Notes: generated from the sequence alone by a model not told the origin. A stretch of 38,985 bases of DNA from an uncultured Candidatus Saccharimonas sp. (GCA_943354005.1 CALRBE010000009.1:1-38985); one strand, 5' to 3'; shown: positions 14,414 through 23,187, counted from the first letter of the stretch. Made by a program: numbers and translations.

Positions 14414-15895
14414 ATGTATAAGATCATGCTTTGGGGGCTTAGAGGGCTATTTGCAGTTTCTTGGCTTCTGAGTATAACTGGACAGCTACCGTACGGTCCG
14501 TATCGTCCTCTTATCAGTATCTCAATTCTGCTTGGAGCGTGCTTTGGTACTAGTTATATTTTTTCCAAACTATATAAAGTTACACCGAACGCTGAATCTT
14601 CTAACATCACCGCACTAATCTTGTACTTTATATTTCAGCCCCCAAAAACAGTCTTAGAAGGAGTAGCCATAGGTTTAGCGGGTGTAATAGCAATAGCCTC
14701 TAAATACCTGCTCACCATTCACCAACGTCACATACTCAACCCAGCAGCGGTAGGGGCAGTTGTTGTCGGATCTCTAGGACTTGTTCAAAGCAGATGGTGG
14801 GTGGGTAGTGCGGTACTTTTTCCTTTCGTACTAATTCTTGGCGTTTTAATAGTCCGGAAAATACATCGTTTCCCAATGGTTGCAGCGTTTATCGTTGCTG
14901 GTTTCGTGACTGCCGTCGGTATTGGGCTTCGTGATGGCACACAGATCACTACTCTAATTCGCGATACGACACTATCTTTCCCTTTGCTGTTCCTTGGAAC
15001 CGTCATGCTAACTGAACCATTTACTACACCACCAAGAAAATCTCTTCAAGTTATGTATGGAATTATTGTAGGTGTCTTGCTAAGCACCAGAGTAAGCATT
15101 GGCGACGTATCAATGACGCCTGAAATTGCTCTACTACTAGGCAACGTTTTCGGCTATGTTACTTCTCCTAGAAGGCGCCTACCCTTACGCCTAGTTTCTA
15201 TAAAGGAGATTGGTAGTACAATATTTGAATATCGATTCAAGCCTATTGTGCCATTTACGTTTAAAGCAGGCCAATACATCGAACTTACATTACCTCTAAA
15301 TCACGGGGATCTAAGGGGTAATCGACGTTCATTTACAATTGCATCTTCACCGACTGAGGAAGATATAATATTCGGGATTAAAGAAGTCCTACCCCTTCAC
15401 AGCTTTAAAGCAAAAATGTCTAAACTTCGTAAAGGCGATATCGTTACAGCGACTTCCTTAGCTGGAGACTTTACGCTTCCTAAGAATCTTTCACTTCCCC
15501 TTGTCTTCATTGCAGGCGGTATTGGTGTTACGCCATTTCGCAGCATCATAAAGTATCTGATCGATTCCAAGCAACAACGAGACATAACACTCTTTTACGC
15601 AGTATCAGATTCAGCTCAAATGGTCTACCTTGAAATTTTCGATGAGGCTAAAAAATATGGCATCAAAGTTGTTAAAGTTCTCTCAGTGCCTAAAGGTCAA
15701 AAAGCGCCAAAAGATTGGAGCGGGGAAGTCGGCTTTATCGATATGAAGTGTATTAAAAAATATGTTTCGGATGTTTCTGAAGCTATTTTCTATATATCAG
15801 GCCCGTCTGGCATGGTCCAAGGAACTCGTACTATGCTCCGCGATAATGGCATTGCTAGAAATCACGTTAAGACAGATTACTTTACAGGGTATTAG
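14414..15895 (+). CDS. NqrB/RnfD-like membrane domain fused to ferredoxin-NAD(P)H reductase domain
   Basis: The 493-residue fusion has about nine hydrophobic segments in residues 1-255, with the NqrB/RnfD signature RHILNPAAVG (about 104-113) and MLTEPFTTPP near residue 197. A cytoplasmic FAD/NAD(P)H-binding reductase domain follows (about 258-493), with RRSFTIASSP for FAD, FIAGGIGVTPFRSI and ISGPSGMV for the nicotinamide cofactor, and a C-terminal TDYFTGY. The SGAT flavin site of true NqrB/RnfD is not seen, and there is no 2Fe-2S domain. It lies 22 bases after apbE. The likely role is NAD(P)H oxidation with electron passage across the membrane to the FMN protein. Confidence 0.88.
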   Translation: MYKIMLWGLRGLFAVSWLLSITGQLPYGPYRPLISISILLGACFGTSYIFSKLYKVTPNAESSNITALILYFIFQPPKTVLEGVAIGLAGVIAIASKYLLTIHQRHILNPAAVGAVVVGSLGLVQSRWWVGSAVLFPFVLILGVLIVRKIHRFPMVAAFIVAGFVTAVGIGLRDGTQITTLIRDTTLSFPLLFLGTVMLTEPFTTPPRKSLQVMYGIIVGVLLSTRVSIGDVSMTPEIALLLGNVFGYVTSPRRRLPLRLVSIKEIGSTIFEYRFKPIVPFTFKAGQYIELTLPLNHGDLRGNRRSFTIASSPTEEDIIFGIKEVLPLHSFKAKMSKLRKGDIVTATSLAGDFTLPKNLSLPLVFIAGGIGVTPFRSIIKYLIDSKQQRDITLFYAVSDSAQMVYLEIFDEAKKYGIKVVKVLSVPKGQKAPKDWSGEVGFIDMKCIKKYVSDVSEAIFYISGPSGMVQGTRTMLRDNGIARNHVKTDYFTGY

Positions 15896-16347
15896 CCGTT
15901 AGCAGAGTCACGATGAAGGAAGAAATCTACCCAAGCTTGTAGGTTCTTAAGATAAAAAGGCTTAGACTCCTCAGTTGTCGCAACTTTAACAGCTACATTC
16001 TTGGGCTCTACAGTATTCGCAAGAGCAACTTTCTTAGGAACATTAACAACGGTCTCGCCGGGTGCAGCTTTTCCGAACTGGCGCCTAGCAGCGAGCTCAA
16101 GATATTGATCTGTTTTTAAATACTCATTTCGTAACTTAAGGTTTGTATTCTCAAGTTCAGCAACGGTGTTCAGCTGAGATAGTTCAGATATCTGTTTCTG
16201 GAGCTCGTAGTTAGCCTGGATTGAGTTAACGCCACTCCAACTAACTAGTAGCGCTATGACTCCAAATGCAATGAGGCCAAGGTTTTTAGTGTCATTTAAA
16301 AACTGGAGCTTACCGCTATTAAAATGTGTTTTTACTTTATTAAGCAT
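15892..16347 (-). CDS. Septum formation initiator-like protein (FtsB/DivIC family)
   Basis: The 151-residue protein has a single transmembrane helix (about 24-42) followed by a coiled coil (about 46-80, rich in Leu, Glu and Asn) and then LELAARRQFGKAAPGETVV, the conserved short segment of FtsB/DivIC proteins. These link FtsL and FtsQ in the divisome at the membrane. A longer polar tail (about 100-151) is unusual. The stop codon overlaps that of the convergent fusion gene by three bases. A TATACT box lies 11 bases before the ATG on this strand. Confidence 0.82.
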   Translation of the reverse strand: MLNKVKTHFNSGKLQFLNDTKNLGLIAFGVIALLVSWSGVNSIQANYELQKQISELSQLNTVAELENTNLKLRNEYLKTDQYLELAARRQFGKAAPGETVVNVPKKVALANTVEPKNVAVKVATTEESKPFYLKNLQAWVDFFLHRDSANG

Positions 16348-16376
16348 TACTACTACATAGTATATAGCAATCGAGG

Positions 16377-16406
16377 TTGAGAAGATGTACTATTTCCTGC
16401 TATAAT
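16377..16406 (+). promoter_or_regulatory. Promoter of the CAU tRNA
   Basis: TTGAGA (16377-16382) and a perfect TATAAT (16401-16406) are 18 bases apart, with the tRNA starting 28 bases after the -10 box. Confidence 0.8.
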
Positions 16407-16433
16407 CACCTCTGTTAGCTAATTACAATATTT

Positions 16434-16509
16434 GGGGGTGTAGCTCATCGGTTAGAGCAGGCGGCTCATAACCACTTGGTAGTAGGTTCGATTCCTACCA
16501 CCCCCACCA
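16434..16509 (+). tRNA. tRNA with CAU anticodon, probably tRNA-Ile2 (or elongator Met)
   Basis: The 76-nt cloverleaf has a perfect acceptor GGGGGTG/CACCCCC, D-stem GCTC/GAGC, anticodon CAT (16467-16469), T-arm GTAGG-TTCGATT-CCTAC and encoded CCA. The 5' G pairs normally, so it is not an initiator. AGGCGGCTCATAACCACTTGGT closely resembles the anticodon region of bacterial tRNA-Ile2, whose C34 is changed to lysidine by TilS. The anticodon stem GGCGG/CCACT has a C:A mismatch at 29:41. Confidence 0.9.
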
Positions 16510-16522
16510 AATAAGAAGCTAA

Positions 16523-16558
16523 AAATAACGCACAGATATTTTGTGCGTTATTTAATTT
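16523..16558. terminator. Bidirectional terminator between tRNA and dus
   Basis: A perfect 12-bp stem AAATAACGCACA (16523-16534) / TGTGCGTTATTT (16542-16553) has T runs on both strands. It serves the tRNA and overlaps the stop codon of the convergent dihydrouridine synthase gene. Confidence 0.9.
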
Positions 16559-17508
16559 TCAGATGCTTCGTCTAACATTTCCAGTAATTGGTCGGATGTT
16601 TCAGCACCCATAAGTTTCTCACGTAAATCTTTAGCGCCAGGAAAGCCTTCTATATAGACTTTACAGAACTTATTTAGAGTATGCAGTGCCCGTTCACCAT
16701 TATTCCAAGTTTTAGCAAAAAGCTTAACATGTGAAGTATACAGATCTATTTTTTGTTGTTTAGTCATGTCACCCCAAGGACTATGTAGTGAAAATACATA
16801 AGGATCATGAAAAACGCCGCGACCAATCATGATTCCGTCTACTCCATACTGCTTTGACATCTGTTCTCCTTGTTCAAAGGACATAACATCTCCGTTACCA
16901 ACAATGAGTGTTTCAGGACTAATGCGATCGCGCAGGGAAGCGACTTCACCTATAAGATCCCAACGGGCAGGTACTTTTGACATCTCAGCCTTAGTTCTTC
17001 CGTGAATAGTTAACATGTTAAGTTTATATTTAAGTAAGAACTCAATCCAAGTTAGGTCAACCTGGTTATAGCCAAGTCTGGTTTTTACGCTTACCGGAAA
17101 ATCTGGACCAACAGCATCCCGAACGGCTTCAATGATCTGCCCTGCAAGTTCTCTGTTGTTAATAAGTGCAGCGCAACAACCATTTTGGGTAATAGGCTTC
17201 GCAGGACAGCCCATATTTATATCAACTCCGTCAAAGCCCATAGCCACAATATCTTTTGCGGTTTTATAGTAATTCTCAGGAGTCTTACCCCATAACTGGG
17301 CAACTATAGGCGTTTCTTTATCTGAGTATTTAAGTTTCGGAATCACTTTTTCTCGTCCGGGACTTTGCATTCGATCTACATTAACGAATTCCGTAAAATA
17401 TAGATCGGGTTTTGCAGTTCCGGCTATAACCTGCCGAAAAACTGTATCAGTTACATCATCCATTGGGGCCAATACAAAGAAAGGCTTCTTGTCTGTAAGG
17501 CTATACAT
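16552..17508 (-). CDS. dus: tRNA-dihydrouridine synthase
   Basis: The 318-residue FMN enzyme reduces uridines in tRNA D-loops. Family motifs in order: LAPMDDVTDTVFR (13-25, FMN phosphate side), INMGCPAKP (97-105) with catalytic Cys101, SVKTRLGY, LTIHGRTKAEMSK, IVGNGDV and GIMIGRGV. A helical C-terminal tRNA-binding domain covers the last 80 residues. Which D position it makes is not clear. It overlaps the previous tRNA terminator and starts three bases after the stop of the upstream gene, so it is in an operon with the two unknown genes at 17.5-18.8 kb. Confidence 0.93.
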   Translation of the reverse strand: MYSLTDKKPFFVLAPMDDVTDTVFRQVIAGTAKPDLYFTEFVNVDRMQSPGREKVIPKLKYSDKETPIVAQLWGKTPENYYKTAKDIVAMGFDGVDINMGCPAKPITQNGCCAALINNRELAGQIIEAVRDAVGPDFPVSVKTRLGYNQVDLTWIEFLLKYKLNMLTIHGRTKAEMSKVPARWDLIGEVASLRDRISPETLIVGNGDVMSFEQGEQMSKQYGVDGIMIGRGVFHDPYVFSLHSPWGDMTKQQKIDLYTSHVKLFAKTWNNGERALHTLNKFCKVYIEGFPGAKDLREKLMGAETSDQLLEMLDEASEN

Positions 17509-17511
17509 TAT

Positions 17512-18291
17512 CTATTCCTCGTCGATACTTCCCTGGTATTTTTCTATCTCAGTCTGAACTTTACGAATACGGTTTGTAAATAAAGAGATTCTTACAGTCA
17601 TGTACTGATCAGCTAGTCCGCTCATTTCTCCCCAATGTTTGACTCGATCCCTTTGAGATCCCTGAGTAAGGTAGTGTGTGAGCGCGGACCTAGCCTGGTC
17701 GTGCTTCTCGTCATTCCAATCACGTTGTACACGCATCACATCTAAGATATTCATATATTCATTCCATGCAACGCTTGTAAGTTGCTTCATACGTTCTGGA
17801 GTCTTATGCGCAAAGCCCGGCATACTAATCTCTTTACGGAGCTCCCGAAGATCGCTGCGATTATCCTTTATCAGATCAGTATGAGATATCATGGCTTCTT
17901 GTTTTTGAGATAAAACGTGAACTCGAGCTCGGTTACTAGCTTGGATAACCTCGTCAGTTAAGTCTTTATCTCTAAGTACATTAGCAACTGCAAACTTACC
18001 AAGCTGATATGGGGAACGGACTATTATTGAATACTCTGTCTGGTTTAGCAAAACGTTGTCTACTGCAAGATCTGTATTGCTCCCCTTTTCTTCAGGCATG
18101 ATAATACTGCGAAGCTTATCTGGATTCATCCACTCTTTTTCAGCATCTGTCAGTGCGTCAAAGTTATATTCGCCGTAAATATCGTAGTTTTCTGGCTTAA
18201 CGAAACCACCAAAAGCAACCCGCTTCTGGGCAGGTAGGTCAAATGGTAATTGCTGCATCCCACCTGCAGTGTTTATTTCTTTCTCGGGCAT
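17512..18291 (-). CDS. Soluble protein of unknown function
   Basis: The 259-residue protein has no membrane segment. It is rich in charged helices, particularly after residue 120 (DLRELRKEISM, WNEYMNILDVMRVQRDW, NRIRKVQTEIEKYQ). I start it at MPEKEINTAG, seven bases after the upstream stop; a longer frame (from 18366) would overlap the upstream gene by 68 bases. The order with the acidic protein upstream and Dus downstream, with gaps of only a few bases, indicates an operon. I do not recognise the family. Confidence 0.75.
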   Translation of the reverse strand: MPEKEINTAGGMQQLPFDLPAQKRVAFGGFVKPENYDIYGEYNFDALTDAEKEWMNPDKLRSIIMPEEKGSNTDLAVDNVLLNQTEYSIIVRSPYQLGKFAVANVLRDKDLTDEVIQASNRARVHVLSQKQEAMISHTDLIKDNRSDLRELRKEISMPGFAHKTPERMKQLTSVAWNEYMNILDVMRVQRDWNDEKHDQARSALTHYLTQGSQRDRVKHWGEMSGLADQYMTVRISLFTNRIRKVQTEIEKYQGSIDEE

Positions 18292-18298
18292 AGTTATC

Positions 18299-18784
18299 TT
18301 ATGGTCTTTTAGGTTTTCGCGGCTTAAAGGGGATAACATTAGGTGGAAGGCCATTATTGAGAGCATCTTTAGAGGCTTGAATTCCTCTTCGATTTATCTC
18401 CTTCTGTTCATCATTTAGTGGAGCAGGTACCTCATCGAAGTAATCTGGCTTTCCAGTATCAAGCTCGCTGTCTCCGCGAATAGGACCTTTCCATTGCCCA
18501 GGATGCCTTCTCTTTGCAGCTGCTATTTCAGTAGCTTCTCCCTCGATGTTATGGATGCCAACAACATTATCCATATCGTAATCCTCAGGTTCTTCTTCAA
18601 GATCATCACTATTAAAAAGATCGAGATCATCGGTAGGGTCATAGTCACCGTACATGTCGTGAGGCATTTCTTGATCTCGTTCTTCTTTTGGTGGGAAATA
18701 TGCTTGATTTTGGTTGCTGCCAGATGTTATTTCGCCATCTGGGCCATTCATCCATCCGTCATTGGCGTCTATTTCTCTACTCAT
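18299..18784 (-). CDS. Acidic low-complexity protein, unknown function
   Basis: The 161-residue protein is strongly acidic between residues 35 and 75 (many Asp and Glu, with YGDYDPTDDLDLFNSDDLEE) and ends in a short Pro/Lys/Arg tail (PFKPRKPKRP). It has no membrane segment and is probably largely disordered. TATAAT lies exactly six bases before the ATG, so the operon with the next gene and dus probably starts leaderless. The opposite charges of its body and tail suggest a binding role, but this is only a guess. Confidence 0.72.
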   Translation of the reverse strand: MSREIDANDGWMNGPDGEITSGSNQNQAYFPPKEERDQEMPHDMYGDYDPTDDLDLFNSDDLEEEPEDYDMDNVVGIHNIEGEATEIAAAKRRHPGQWKGPIRGDSELDTGKPDYFDEVPAPLNDEQKEINRRGIQASKDALNNGLPPNVIPFKPRKPKRP

Positions 18785-18808
18785 ACTATTATTATACCGT
18801 GATTATGT

Positions 18809-19636
18809 TTATTTTACAACTAGTAGAATCCAGAAAAATAGGGCCATTCCGACACCCATATTGATGTATGGGAACAGACTATAGAGCTTCATAACAGCTT
18901 TTGCATTTTTAGCCTGAAGAGTGATAATCATCATGAAACCATAGAGTACTCCTGCTGCAATTGAAAACTGCCCCAATGTAGATATTGATAAACCTGCTGC
19001 AAGCCCATAGCACACGAGGCAGAAGAGTAGCGTGCCAGCTTTTCCTAGTTGAGTTGCAATAGTATTAATCTTTGCTTTTTTGTCAGCCTGGATATCAGGC
19101 ACTGCTGAGTAGGCATGCATCGCCATACACCAAAATGCTGCTGCCAGGCAGAGATATAATGACGGCATTGTCTTTGAAACTACCGCATAACCAACTATTC
19201 CTGGAAAAATATATAGGACGTTAAAAATAGAATCAATAAGTGGTCGTACTTTGGCTCGAATAGGTGGCATTGAGTAAAATACACTAAAGAATAAGAAGCC
19301 TGCTATTCCCCATCTTACACTATTACCAATAAAAGGAAGTAACAAAAGAAATGGCGCATTAGTAATTGCAATCCAGCGCCACAGTTGTTTCTGTTCTTTT
19401 GGTTTTACCAATGTTTCGTAGGCTTCTTTTTTTGGATTATGTTTGTCAGTTTCATAATCAAAAATGTCATTAACTCCGTAAATTAATAGGTTCGCTGGAA
19501 AAGTAAAGTAAGCACCAAGCAGAATAATAAATGGCCAGCTCTGTACTGGACTAGCTGCAAGAACTCCAATTAAAAATGGTCCGGTTATATAAACCCAGAA
19601 ACGTGGTCGAGATATTTTGATTAGCCAGCGAATCAT
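18809..19636 (-). CDS. UbiA-family prenyltransferase, lycopene elongase type
   Basis: The 275-residue integral membrane protein has about eight helices and the two Asp-rich motifs that bind prenyl diphosphate through Mg2+: NDIFDYETD (56-64) and DIQADKKAK (181-189). The sequence around the motifs and the neighbours fit the lycopene elongase group (CrtEb/LyeJ), which adds two C5 units from DMAPP to lycopene to begin C50 carotenoids. Divergent from the CruF-like gene with only 19 bases between starts. Quinone or heme-O prenyltransferase is less likely because no such pathway is present. The exact substrate is inferred. Confidence 0.82.
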   Translation of the reverse strand: MIRWLIKISRPRFWVYITGPFLIGVLAASPVQSWPFIILLGAYFTFPANLLIYGVNDIFDYETDKHNPKKEAYETLVKPKEQKQLWRWIAITNAPFLLLLPFIGNSVRWGIAGFLFFSVFYSMPPIRAKVRPLIDSIFNVLYIFPGIVGYAVVSKTMPSLYLCLAAAFWCMAMHAYSAVPDIQADKKAKINTIATQLGKAGTLLFCLVCYGLAAGLSISTLGQFSIAAGVLYGFMMIITLQAKNAKAVMKLYSLFPYINMGVGMALFFWILLVVK

Positions 19637-19655
19637 ACTACCATTGATTGTAGCA

Positions 19656-20399
19656 ATGCATTACAAAAAAACCACAAAAAAGAATTTAATAGCTATATTG
19701 GGCTTTGCACTTTTTGTAGCCGCTTTCTTTACGACTAATCAAAAATTAACGCCTGATATGGCTCATGTCTCCAGTATTATGGTGGTTGTTTTCGCACTCC
19801 CTACCTATTATGCGATTATTAAGTTTAAGGGTTTAGCTCAAGGATTAATATTACTTTTGGTTCTTGGAATATATGCTCTATCTATTGAAACGTCGGCGCT
19901 GACAACTGGTTTTCCATATGGTGATTTTAATTATACTGGGGTTCTAGGAGCAAAGATTTTTGATATAACTCCTTGGACAGTAGCTTTTGCATATCCTCCT
20001 ATATTAATACTTGCTAATTGGTACGCCCGCACGAAGACAAAAAAATACCTTGGAGTTATAGTCTATACGGCCGTGTTTGCGACACTTATAGATATGGTGC
20101 TCGATCCAGCTGCAGTTCGCTTAGGATTTTGGTCATGGATTGATCCAGGTTTCTACTACGGCGTTCCTTTAGTTAATTTCCTTGGATGGCTACTGACTGG
20201 AGCTGTCGGAGCGTTACTAATACAAACTATGTGGGGCAATAAAAAGATGCCAAATTCACTTGCCTATAGTGGTATTGGCATTCTATGGTTCTGGACAGCA
20301 ATTAACATTTGGCTGGGCCATATCCTTCCATCTGTTATAGGAGTTTTGCTTTGTGTAGCTATTTTCTATCAATTGTCTCTGAAAAACAGTAGACTATAG
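19656..20399 (+). CDS. CruF-like carotenoid biosynthesis protein (C50 carotenoid hydratase type)
   Basis: The 247-residue membrane protein has seven or eight hydrophobic helices. Conserved features of the CruF/DUF422 family are visible: ETSALTTGFPYGDFNYT (about 81-97), DMVLDPAAVRLGFWSW (about 141-156) and YYGVPLVNFLGWLLTG (about 161-176). In haloarchaea CruF hydrates bisanhydrobacterioruberin to bacterioruberin; in green and cyanobacteria it acts in carotenoid glycoside synthesis. It is placed between a UbiA-type elongase and a CrtI/CrtD desaturase, the same trio as in haloarchaea. The ATG at 19656 is preferred to one 39 bases earlier, inside the divergent gene. Confidence 0.85.
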   Translation: MHYKKTTKKNLIAILGFALFVAAFFTTNQKLTPDMAHVSSIMVVVFALPTYYAIIKFKGLAQGLILLLVLGIYALSIETSALTTGFPYGDFNYTGVLGAKIFDITPWTVAFAYPPILILANWYARTKTKKYLGVIVYTAVFATLIDMVLDPAAVRLGFWSWIDPGFYYGVPLVNFLGWLLTGAVGALLIQTMWGNKKMPNSLAYSGIGILWFWTAINIWLGHILPSVIGVLLCVAIFYQLSLKNSRL

Positions 20400-20402
20400 G
20401 GT

Positions 20403-21905
20403 ATGCAGAAAAAACACGCAATCATTATTGGATCTGGCTTTGGAGCCCTTGGAAGCGCCTGTATCTTAGGTAAGGCTGGATGGAAAGTTACAGTTCTAGA
20501 AAAAAATGAATCTATTGGTGGTCGCGCCACAATCTTCAAGGCTAAAGGTTTTACTTTTGATCGTGGGCCAAGCTGGTATTTAATGCCTGATGTCTTTGAG
20601 CATTTTTTTGAACTTTTTGATGAAGATATTAATAAGCATCTTGATCTAAAGAAGCTTACTCCAAGTTATCGAATTTTCTATAAAGACCTTAATGAAAAAG
20701 TAGATATTTATTCAGATCTCAAAAAAGATATTCCAACCCTTGAGAAGATAGAAAAAGGGTCTGGTGCTCAACTTGAGAAATACCTAGATCAGGCTGGCTA
20801 CCAATATGAAGTCGCTAAAGATCGCTTTATGTATAAGAACTACGACTCCGTTCGTGACTTCCTAACTAAAGAGGTTGCAACCGAAGGACGTAAACTATCA
20901 GTTTTTAAAAATATGGATCGCTACGTACGGGGCTACTTTAAGACTGAGCAACTTCAAAAGATTATGCAGTATCCGCTAGTTTTCCTTGGTTCAAGCCCAT
21001 ATAACACCCCTGCAATTTATAACATTATGAGTCATATTGATTTTAATATGGGAGTATTTTACCCCCAAGGTGGTATCTACGAGATCACGAAAGCTCTCAT
21101 AGCAGTTGCCAAGAAATATGGCGTTACTTTCAAGACAAATAGCGATGTCCAGAAAATAATTGTTGAAGATGGAAAAGCCGTTGGCGTAAAAGTTAATGGT
21201 AAAGAGCTTCGCAGCGATATCGTCATAAGTAATGCGGATATCCACCATACGGAGCAAAAATTGTTAGCTGAACAATACCGTGAATATTCTGAATCCTACT
21301 GGAAGAAACGAACGCTGGCTCCAAGCGCATTAATTATGTACCTAGGAGTAGATAAGCAATATGATTCACTAACTCACCACAACCTACTATTTAGCCGTGA
21401 CTGGAAAGAGAACTTTGCTCAGATATTTGACCAGCCTCAGTGGCCAGATGATCCAAGCTTATACATCTGTGCTCCTAGTAAAACTGACCCCAATGTTGCA
21501 CCTAAGGGCATGGAGAATATGTTTGTACTTGTGCCAATAGCAGCTGGACTTAATTACACAGAAAAACAGCTTGATGCCTATGCAGATAAAATTCTTGCAA
21601 CTATGGAAAAAGAAATGGATCTGCCTGATCTTCGAAAGCATATAATCTACCAAAAAAACTTCTCAGTGAAAGACTTTAAGGATAGGTATAACAGTTACCA
21701 AGGAACTGCACTTGGACTTGCTCATACACTAAGACAAACTGCTATATTTAGACCTAACAATATAAGCAAGAAAGTTGCTGATCTCTACTACGTTGGAGCA
21801 GGTACAAATCCCGGTATTGGCATGCCTATTACACTGATTAGTGCAGAACTACTCTACAAGCGCATTATTGGTGACAAGACTAGCGGACCACTCAAAAAAA
21901 TATAA
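20403..21905 (+). CDS. Carotenoid desaturase (CrtI/CrtD family)
   Basis: The 500-residue FAD enzyme begins with the dinucleotide fold IIIGSGFGALGSACIL (7-22) followed by EKNESIGGRAT. It carries FTFDRGPSWYLMPDVF, typical of CrtI-type desaturases, and ends with the FAD-binding YYVGAGTNPGIGMPITLISAE. CrtI turns phytoene into lycopene and CrtD makes 3,4 double bonds in C40/C50 carotenoids; the two are hard to separate by eye. Because no phytoene synthase is nearby and the neighbours are a C50 elongase and CruF, a CrtD-like role in bacterioruberin formation is quite possible. It starts three bases after the CruF-like stop, in one operon. Confidence 0.92.
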   Translation: MQKKHAIIIGSGFGALGSACILGKAGWKVTVLEKNESIGGRATIFKAKGFTFDRGPSWYLMPDVFEHFFELFDEDINKHLDLKKLTPSYRIFYKDLNEKVDIYSDLKKDIPTLEKIEKGSGAQLEKYLDQAGYQYEVAKDRFMYKNYDSVRDFLTKEVATEGRKLSVFKNMDRYVRGYFKTEQLQKIMQYPLVFLGSSPYNTPAIYNIMSHIDFNMGVFYPQGGIYEITKALIAVAKKYGVTFKTNSDVQKIIVEDGKAVGVKVNGKELRSDIVISNADIHHTEQKLLAEQYREYSESYWKKRTLAPSALIMYLGVDKQYDSLTHHNLLFSRDWKENFAQIFDQPQWPDDPSLYICAPSKTDPNVAPKGMENMFVLVPIAAGLNYTEKQLDAYADKILATMEKEMDLPDLRKHIIYQKNFSVKDFKDRYNSYQGTALGLAHTLRQTAIFRPNNISKKVADLYYVGAGTNPGIGMPITLISAELLYKRIIGDKTSGPLKKI

Positions 21906-21940
21906 GTCTTATTTATTTAAAAGAGGCTAGAAACTTTTGA
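21902..21940. repeat. 39-bp direct repeat, left copy
   Basis: This copy matches 23188-23226 at 38 of 39 positions and the poly-A before it also matches. It contains the stop and last codons of the idi gene as a displaced fragment, next to the desaturase stop codon. Confidence 0.9.
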
Positions 21941-21947
21941 GACCTAC

Positions 21948-23165
21948 TTATCCAGGCAGCTCAACATGATGATGTTTTATTCTATGCGTACAGCCACATG
22001 CAACCATTACAAAATAAGCGATAATTGCACCAACTAAAAGGTACAAAGCCTGAACCTTGAGTGTGCCGCTAATTCCAATTGCTCCAACCAGTACACCTAG
22101 TATAATTCGTGCAATTATTTGGAAAAATTGTTGAATAAAAGCAATTGATGATGTAACCGTAGCTCGAATTGAGCTATCGGTATTTTCGTGTATGTAGTCT
22201 GAGATGATTGGTGATTGGGTATTGAATAAACCTTTAGCTGCTATAAAAGATGCTATGAGCAAGAAGGGCGTAGTAAAGACAGCCATGATACCATAAGCGA
22301 TTGCCAGCATAATACTCAATGACGGAACAATCTTTTCAAGCGGTAGGAAATTCTCAAGCCTGTGTGAGTTGCGTAATGCAAAGAAGTTCACGATTGCACC
22401 CATGGTCAGTACCAATCCAATATATATTGGTTTTACACCAGCACTTTGGAAGTATGGCTGGTAAACACTGTAAAGAAAATACTCGCCGCTAAAGGTAAGT
22501 ATTGGTACAAGGAGCAAAGTAAATACTGTCTTATTTGTCCTGATGAGCTTCAGACTAGAACGAACAAGTGCGGTACTCTTTTGCTTAATAGCCTGTGATA
22601 ATTTGGATGGGTTTTTAAGTGTTAATGCTATACCGAGTGCTATAACCTCTGTAAAACCAGTGATAAGGATAAGTGGCACATAGCTATTGCTACCGTATTG
22701 GGCTAATACCAAACCAGCAATTAAGGTAGAGGCAGCGAAACCAACTATGTCATTTGAGCTATAAATCCCCCATGCTCTTCGAAAGTTATTTTTACCGTCA
22801 TCACTAGCAAGAACGCTCTCGTACATTAGTGACTCATCACTACCGCTCACAAAAGATTTGCTCAACCCTCGTAAACTATATGAAACGATCAAGCCAAAAC
22901 CACCAGGAATTATGACCATCAGTACATAGGCTATCGCAGCAACGAAACCGCTCAAGACGATTGATTGCTTATGACCTATTTTATCTGCCAATACCCCCGC
23001 AGGTATATTGCCTACTAAATAGAAAATAGCGTAAAAAACTTGGCTTATTACGATTAAAGATAAAGCCACGCCTTGCGAGATAAAGAAAAGTGAGACTATC
23101 GGTAGGTAGAAAGCCATACCCTTGAAGACGGACATTGCCTGTAGTTTTGATACATTACTTTTCAC
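21948..23165 (-). CDS. MFS transporter
   Basis: The 405-residue protein has about 12 hydrophobic helices and the major-facilitator loop signature between helices 2 and 3 (GVLADKIGHKQSI, about 57-69). It resembles drug or metabolite efflux permeases; the substrate is unknown. The start is GTG at 23165, set by TATGAT exactly six bases upstream. The gene and almost nothing else lies between 39-bp direct repeats derived from the end of idi, which shows that it was inserted between the desaturase and idi genes. A role in carotenoid or precursor transport is possible but not shown. Confidence 0.9.
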   Translation of the reverse strand: MKSNVSKLQAMSVFKGMAFYLPIVSLFFISQGVALSLIVISQVFYAIFYLVGNIPAGVLADKIGHKQSIVLSGFVAAIAYVLMVIIPGGFGLIVSYSLRGLSKSFVSGSDESLMYESVLASDDGKNNFRRAWGIYSSNDIVGFAASTLIAGLVLAQYGSNSYVPLILITGFTEVIALGIALTLKNPSKLSQAIKQKSTALVRSSLKLIRTNKTVFTLLLVPILTFSGEYFLYSVYQPYFQSAGVKPIYIGLVLTMGAIVNFFALRNSHRLENFLPLEKIVPSLSIMLAIAYGIMAVFTTPFLLIASFIAAKGLFNTQSPIISDYIHENTDSSIRATVTSSIAFIQQFFQIIARIILGVLVGAIGISGTLKVQALYLLVGAIIAYFVMVACGCTHRIKHHHVELPG

Positions 23166-23171
23166 AAGTTC

Positions 23172-23177
23172 ATCATA
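23172..23177 (-). promoter_or_regulatory. -10 box (TATGAT) before a GTG start
   Basis: On the minus strand TATGAT lies six bases before the GTG start of the MFS gene; no Shine-Dalgarno is present. Confidence 0.6.
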
Positions 23178-23187
23178 TCAAAAAAAA

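Noticed and set aside
17512-18366. Longer version of the unknown protein starting at 18366
   Set aside because: It would overlap the upstream gene by 68 bases; the ATG at 18291 lies seven bases after that gene's stop.
21948-23165. Insertion sequence or transposon between the 39-bp repeats
   Set aside because: Only the MFS gene lies inside; there is no transposase and no terminal inverted repeat. The repeats are direct and derive from idi.
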